Source of the DNA: Planctomycetia bacterium
Lineage (GTDB): Bacteria > Planctomycetota > Planctomycetia > Pirellulales > Thermoguttaceae
DNA: 37,501 nucleotides
Reading direction: 5' to 3'
Assembly: GCA_030527015.1 (NCBI GenBank)
Contig: JAUNBR010000036.1
Coordinates: 1-37,501, forward strand
Shown piece after piece: positions 34,677 to 37,501 of the stretch. The position numbers were made by a program, and so were the translations under genes. Every line of letters starts with the position of its first letter. The stretch's first letter is position 1. Under the pieces are notes generated by a model that saw only the letters and a list, made by a program, of their open reading frames with translations, was not told the origin of the DNA and made no database searches.

Positions 34677-35060
34677 ATGACTGAAAGTGAAAATCCCCGA
34701 GAAATTCTTGAAACGTTTCCTAATAATTATCCGCAGCGAGATTATACGATCGAAATCGTGTGTCCGGAATTTACGTCGGTATGTCCTAAAACGGGGCAGC
34801 CAGATTTCGGCACGATGACGATTCGTTATATCCCGCAGCAGAAATGCGTGGAGTTAAAAAGTCTGAAATTTTATTTACAGAGTTTTCGAAATAAGGGAAT
34901 CTTTTATGAAAATGTGACGAATTATATTTTAGATGATCTCGTGGCGGTACTTCAGCCGCGGTGGTTAATGTTAGAGGCGGCGTTTACTCCCAGAGGTGGG
35001 ATTTCCACGAATGTAACCGTGGAGTATTCTGTACAGACGGATGAGGGATCTGAAGAATAA
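34677..35060 (+). CDS. queF: NADPH-dependent 7-cyano-7-deazaguanine reductase QueF
   Basis: Reduces preQ0 to preQ1 in queuosine biosynthesis. At 127 residues it is the short, single-module type. [13 protein letters not shown] contains the substrate-linking Cys36 and the general-acid Asp43, and [15 protein letters not shown] is the family NADPH motif, followed by [13 protein letters not shown] and [18 protein letters not shown] at 34659 is in frame, but the ATG at 34677 has AAAGG 7 bases upstream and gives the usual start. No other queuosine gene is in the window. A repeat copy begins 13 bases after the stop. Confidence 0.95.
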   Translation: MTESENPREILETFPNNYPQRDYTIEIVCPEFTSVCPKTGQPDFGTMTIRYIPQQKCVELKSLKFYLQSFRNKGIFYENVTNYILDDLVAVLQPRWLMLEAAFTPRGGISTNVTVEYSVQTDEGSEE

Positions 35061-35073
35061 AGGTGTGGGTATT

Positions 35074-35181
35074 TTATATCCGATACACGATAAATTTCCG
35101 CCTCACCAGCATTTTTGCTTCACTGAAAGTGCCTGCTTTAAGAACCGCACAAAATGGAAAATTAGAGGGAGACGCAGTATA
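35074..35181 (-). repeat. 105-bp family repeat between queF and the hydrogenase gene
   Basis: TATATCCGATACACGATAAA start; AAGAACCGCACAAAATGG; end GACGCAGTATA. Confidence 0.87.
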
Positions 35182-35286
35182 ATCGTGCCAGAGATATAAT
35201 GATGGGTATAAGAAACTTATCATGGAGATTTATCAGAGTATTTTTGTAAAATTTTTGTAGGCATGTTCACGTCAGGAGAGTATATC

Positions 35287-36822
35287 ATGGATAAATCAGA
35301 AAAGAAGATTTCTCGTCGTGAGTTATTAAAATCCACATTACCAGTCGCCGCGTGTACTCTTTCGGGGGCTTATCTTTCGGCGTCTTGTCCTGCGGGGGCA
35401 TATGGCTGGTTAAATCCGGAAGCAGAAAAAACTTTTCCTGTGGAAATTTTTCGTGCGAATCCTGCGATACGTCATTATCGTGGCAGATGTCATGCATGTG
35501 GTGCCTGTGCAGAAAATTGTGTCACGCAGAAGAAAGCGCAGGAAATGGCGGGAAATTTTCAGAAGTCACCATGTATTCACTGTGGTCAGTGTATTTTGTC
35601 TTGTCCTGACGGTGCACTGGTGGAGAAATATGATTCTCCAGAAGTGCATCAGCTGATGAAAGAAGGAATTCATGACGAAACAAGAAGAGACGAAAAATGT
35701 TTTGTTGCGATTCTTGCTCCTGCTGTCCGTGTTTCTTTAGGTGAAATGTTTCGTATGGAGCCTGGAACGGATGTAGAGCGAAAAATAGTTACCGGTCTGA
35801 GAAAATTAGGGTTTCATTATGTTTTGGATGTAACTTTTGGTGCGGATCTGACGGTTATGGAGGAGACGGCGGAATTACTGACACGCCTAAAACATTCAGG
35901 GAAGACGGATTCTTCGCCGGCAGAATTTCCGTTTTTCACCAGCTGCTGTCCTGCATGGGTGAAATATGCAGAGTATTTTTATCCGGAGCTTCTGCCGCAT
36001 ATTTCGACATGTAAAAGCCCGATCGCCATGCAGGGCGCGGTAATAAAAACATGGTTCGCGAAAGAAAAAAATATTGCGCCGGAAAATATTATTGTTGTCG
36101 CGATTACTCCCTGTACTGCGAAGAAATTCGAGATTCAGAGACCGGAAATGAATGCGTCAGAGCATTTTTGGCCATCTCTGAAAAAAGAGATTCGGGATGT
36201 GGATTTTGCTTTGACCACACGGGAAATTGGCTGGTGGCTGCGTGAATCGGGTGTCCAGCTCTCTGTTTTGAAAAATGGAAATTTTGATGATTTAATGAAT
36301 CGTGGATCTGGCGCGGGTGTTATTTTTGGAAATACAGGTGGCGTTACGGAAGCTGTTTTACGCACACTTCATTTTAATATTACGGGAAAGAATCCCCCGG
36401 AGGAATTTTTACAGTTTTCTTCTGTCCGGGGAATGAATGGGATGAAAATCGCGGAAGTGGAAATCGCCAGCCGAAAATTTCGTGTCGGAGTGATTCACGG
36501 AATGGAAAATGTCGAAAAATACTTACAGAGCCTTAAAGCGTCTCCTGAGAATGAAAATCAGCGACTGGATTTTGTTGAGGTCATGGCGTGTCCTGGTGGG
36601 TGCATCGGTGGTGGAGGCCAGCCGTTTACTTTTATGGTGAATGGTGTTCCTCCGCTGGAAAAACGGATGGCCGGACTTTACAAAAAAGATAAAAACGATA
36701 AAATTCGTCTCAGTTATGAAAATCAGGATGTGAAAAAAATTTATGAAGAATTTCTTGGTGTTCCCTTAAGTGAGATGAGTGAAAAGTTACTTCATACGAA
36801 GTATGTTTCACGAAAAGAATAG
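35287..36822 (+). CDS. Tat-exported [FeFe] hydrogenase
   Basis: 511 residues. The N-terminus SRRELLKSTLPVAACTLSGA is a twin-arginine signal, so the enzyme should act outside the inner membrane. Two [4Fe-4S] ferredoxin motifs follow: Cys68, 71, 74, 78 and Cys96, 99, 102, 106. The three H-cluster motifs are complete: TSCCPAW near 219, ITPCTAKKFE near 272 and MACPGGCIGGGGQP near 432, along with VIFGNTGGVTEAVLR. The C-terminus (YEEFLGVPLSEMSEKLLHTKY) is the small-subunit tail fused in the same chain. AGGAG at 35275-35279 supports the ATG at 35287 over the one at 35263. No maturation genes (hydE, F, G) or electron partner lie nearby. It could take up or evolve H2. Confidence 0.93.
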   Translation: MDKSEKKISRRELLKSTLPVAACTLSGAYLSASCPAGAYGWLNPEAEKTFPVEIFRANPAIRHYRGRCHACGACAENCVTQKKAQEMAGNFQKSPCIHCGQCILSCPDGALVEKYDSPEVHQLMKEGIHDETRRDEKCFVAILAPAVRVSLGEMFRMEPGTDVERKIVTGLRKLGFHYVLDVTFGADLTVMEETAELLTRLKHSGKTDSSPAEFPFFTSCCPAWVKYAEYFYPELLPHISTCKSPIAMQGAVIKTWFAKEKNIAPENIIVVAITPCTAKKFEIQRPEMNASEHFWPSLKKEIRDVDFALTTREIGWWLRESGVQLSVLKNGNFDDLMNRGSGAGVIFGNTGGVTEAVLRTLHFNITGKNPPEEFLQFSSVRGMNGMKIAEVEIASRKFRVGVIHGMENVEKYLQSLKASPENENQRLDFVEVMACPGGCIGGGGQPFTFMVNGVPPLEKRMAGLYKKDKNDKIRLSYENQDVKKIYEEFLGVPLSEMSEKLLHTKYVSRKE

Positions 36823-36849
36823 TTGAGGTATTTTGATTTAATAGGTATA

Positions 36850-36985
36850 TATCGGGTATAATACCCGATACACTATGAATTTTTATCCTCATACATTTTT
36901 GATTTACTGAAAATGCAGAAATTTAGGGTTCTGGAATGGAAATTTAGTGAAGTGTCAGAATGATCGTGTATCGGATATAAAAATT
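36850..36985. repeat. Abutting R ends and chimeric repeat before the thioesterase gene
   Basis: TATCGGGTAT and ATACCCGATA (36850-36870) are back-to-back R ends. The following copy has an R-type terminus again at 36966-36980 (GTGTATCGGATATA). Confidence 0.65.
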
Positions 36986-37014
36986 TTGGCTTTTAATTTT
37001 TTAAGTGTAATTTT

Positions 37015-37410
37015 ATGATGGCGTTAACAGAACATACCATGCGCCTGCGCGTGCGTTATACAGAATGTGACCCGATGGGTGTGGTGCATCATTCTCGTTA
37101 TTTTGTATATTTTGAACTCGCGCGGACAGAACTATATAAATTAAACGGTGGTAATCATCGTGAAATGGAGAAAGAAGGTGTGTTTTTTGTAGTCGCCAGC
37201 GTGGACTGTAAGTACATAAAACCATTACATTATGATGATTTAATTGATGTGACCGTTCGTGTTACGAGGACTACTCGCGCAAAGATTCAGCATGAATATC
37301 AGATTTTTCGTGATGGTGAGTTAATGGCGGTCGGGCATACCACTCTGGCGATGATCAGTAAAGAGGGTAAAATTATACTTATACCAGAAAAATTTCATAT
37401 CGGGTTTTAA
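37015..37410 (+). CDS. YbgC/FadM-like acyl-CoA thioesterase (4HBT hotdog fold)
   Basis: 131 residues with a single hotdog domain. RVRYTECDPMGVVHHSRYFVYFELAR carries the catalytic Asp19 of the 4-hydroxybenzoyl-CoA thioesterase family, and VVASVDCKYIKPLHYDDLIDV and YQIFRDGELMAVGHTTLAMIS are the expected later blocks. Such enzymes hydrolyse short or medium acyl-CoAs in the cytoplasm; the natural substrate is not predictable. The usual tol-pal partners are absent. The ribosome site is poor, and the ATG at 37018 is equally possible. A repeat copy starts about 25 bases after the stop. Confidence 0.9.
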   Translation: MMALTEHTMRLRVRYTECDPMGVVHHSRYFVYFELARTELYKLNGGNHREMEKEGVFFVVASVDCKYIKPLHYDDLIDVTVRVTRTTRAKIQHEYQIFRDGELMAVGHTTLAMISKEGKIILIPEKFHIGF

Positions 37411-37434
37411 CTTTTTCTGGTATTTCAGGTATTA

Positions 37435-37501
37435 TTATGTCCGATGCACTATAAATTTCCGCTTCTCCGGCATTTTGCTTTGCTGAAAATGCCTGCTTTC
37501 A
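37435..37501 (-). repeat. 105-bp family repeat cut by the window edge
   Basis: ATGTCCGATGCACTATAAAT, then the hairpin GGCATTTT/AAAATGCC; the L side lies beyond the window. Confidence 0.9.

Noticed and set aside
2531..37501. The many repeats as a CRISPR array
   Set aside because: Units are about 100 bp, lie in both orientations at irregular distances between genes, are internally palindromic, and no cas gene is present.

Overview
The window looks like a chromosome segment of an anaerobic, probably host-associated member of the Planctomycetota (Pirellulales-like). Evidence for this is a set of small proteins whose sequence patterns I recall from planctomycete genomes (18077-18634, 20535-22058, 24458-25102), an EF-hand lipoprotein (19267-19872), an LptD-type outer-membrane protein with a long acidic spacer (28339-32382), a Tat-exported [FeFe] hydrogenase (35287-36822) and a secreted SGNH-sialidase (10457-14716). 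The lineage call comes from recall of protein families, not from a database search. By my gene calls only about 70% of the window is coding, which is low for a bacterium. I found no rRNA, tRNA, CRISPR array, phage gene or transposase.

Layout. 21-4930 (minus strand) holds an Opp/Dpp-type peptide ABC transporter in the order oppB-oppC-oppD-oppF, followed by a small membrane protein overlapping the end of oppF; no substrate-binding protein is present. 6032-9769 (plus) holds a URO-D-family protein and the dihydroxyacetone kinase subunits DhaK and DhaL, without DhaM. 10457-17726 (plus) holds the 1419-residue SGNH-sialidase, an LsrF-like thiolase/aldolase and an AEC-family permease. 18077-25102 (minus) holds three conserved hypotheticals, the EF-hand lipoprotein and the thiamine genes thiS and thiG. 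26677-32382 (plus) holds mtnA and the LptD-like protein. A Tat-signal hydroxypyruvate-isomerase-like protein (minus) follows, then queF, the hydrogenase and a YbgC-like thioesterase (plus).

The dominant unexplained feature is between the genes. Almost every intergenic region carries one or more copies of a roughly 100-105 bp palindromic repeat, about 39 recognisable copies in both orientations, near 10% of the window. The 'L' end reads TATACTGGTTCCACTTTAAA and the 'R' end reads ATAGTGTATCGGGTATA. Between them lie a long imperfect inverted repeat (AAATTTCCG paired with CGGAAATTT) and a strong inner hairpin (GGCATTTT, loop CAGCGAAGCA, AAAATGCC). In the entries, '+' means L to R on the given strand and '-' the reverse. 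Subfamilies show paired changes in the hairpin arms, two copies sit inside older copies with flanking TA dinucleotides, one copy end is tandemly triplicated, and some copies carry two ends of the same kind. I read this as a non-autonomous MITE-like family (compare Neisseria Correia elements, pneumococcal RUP and Rickettsia RPE) in this lineage, inferred from this window alone. It separates members of apparent operons (oppB/oppC, oppC/oppD, dhaK/dhaL, thiS/thiG) and artificially extends some open reading frames.
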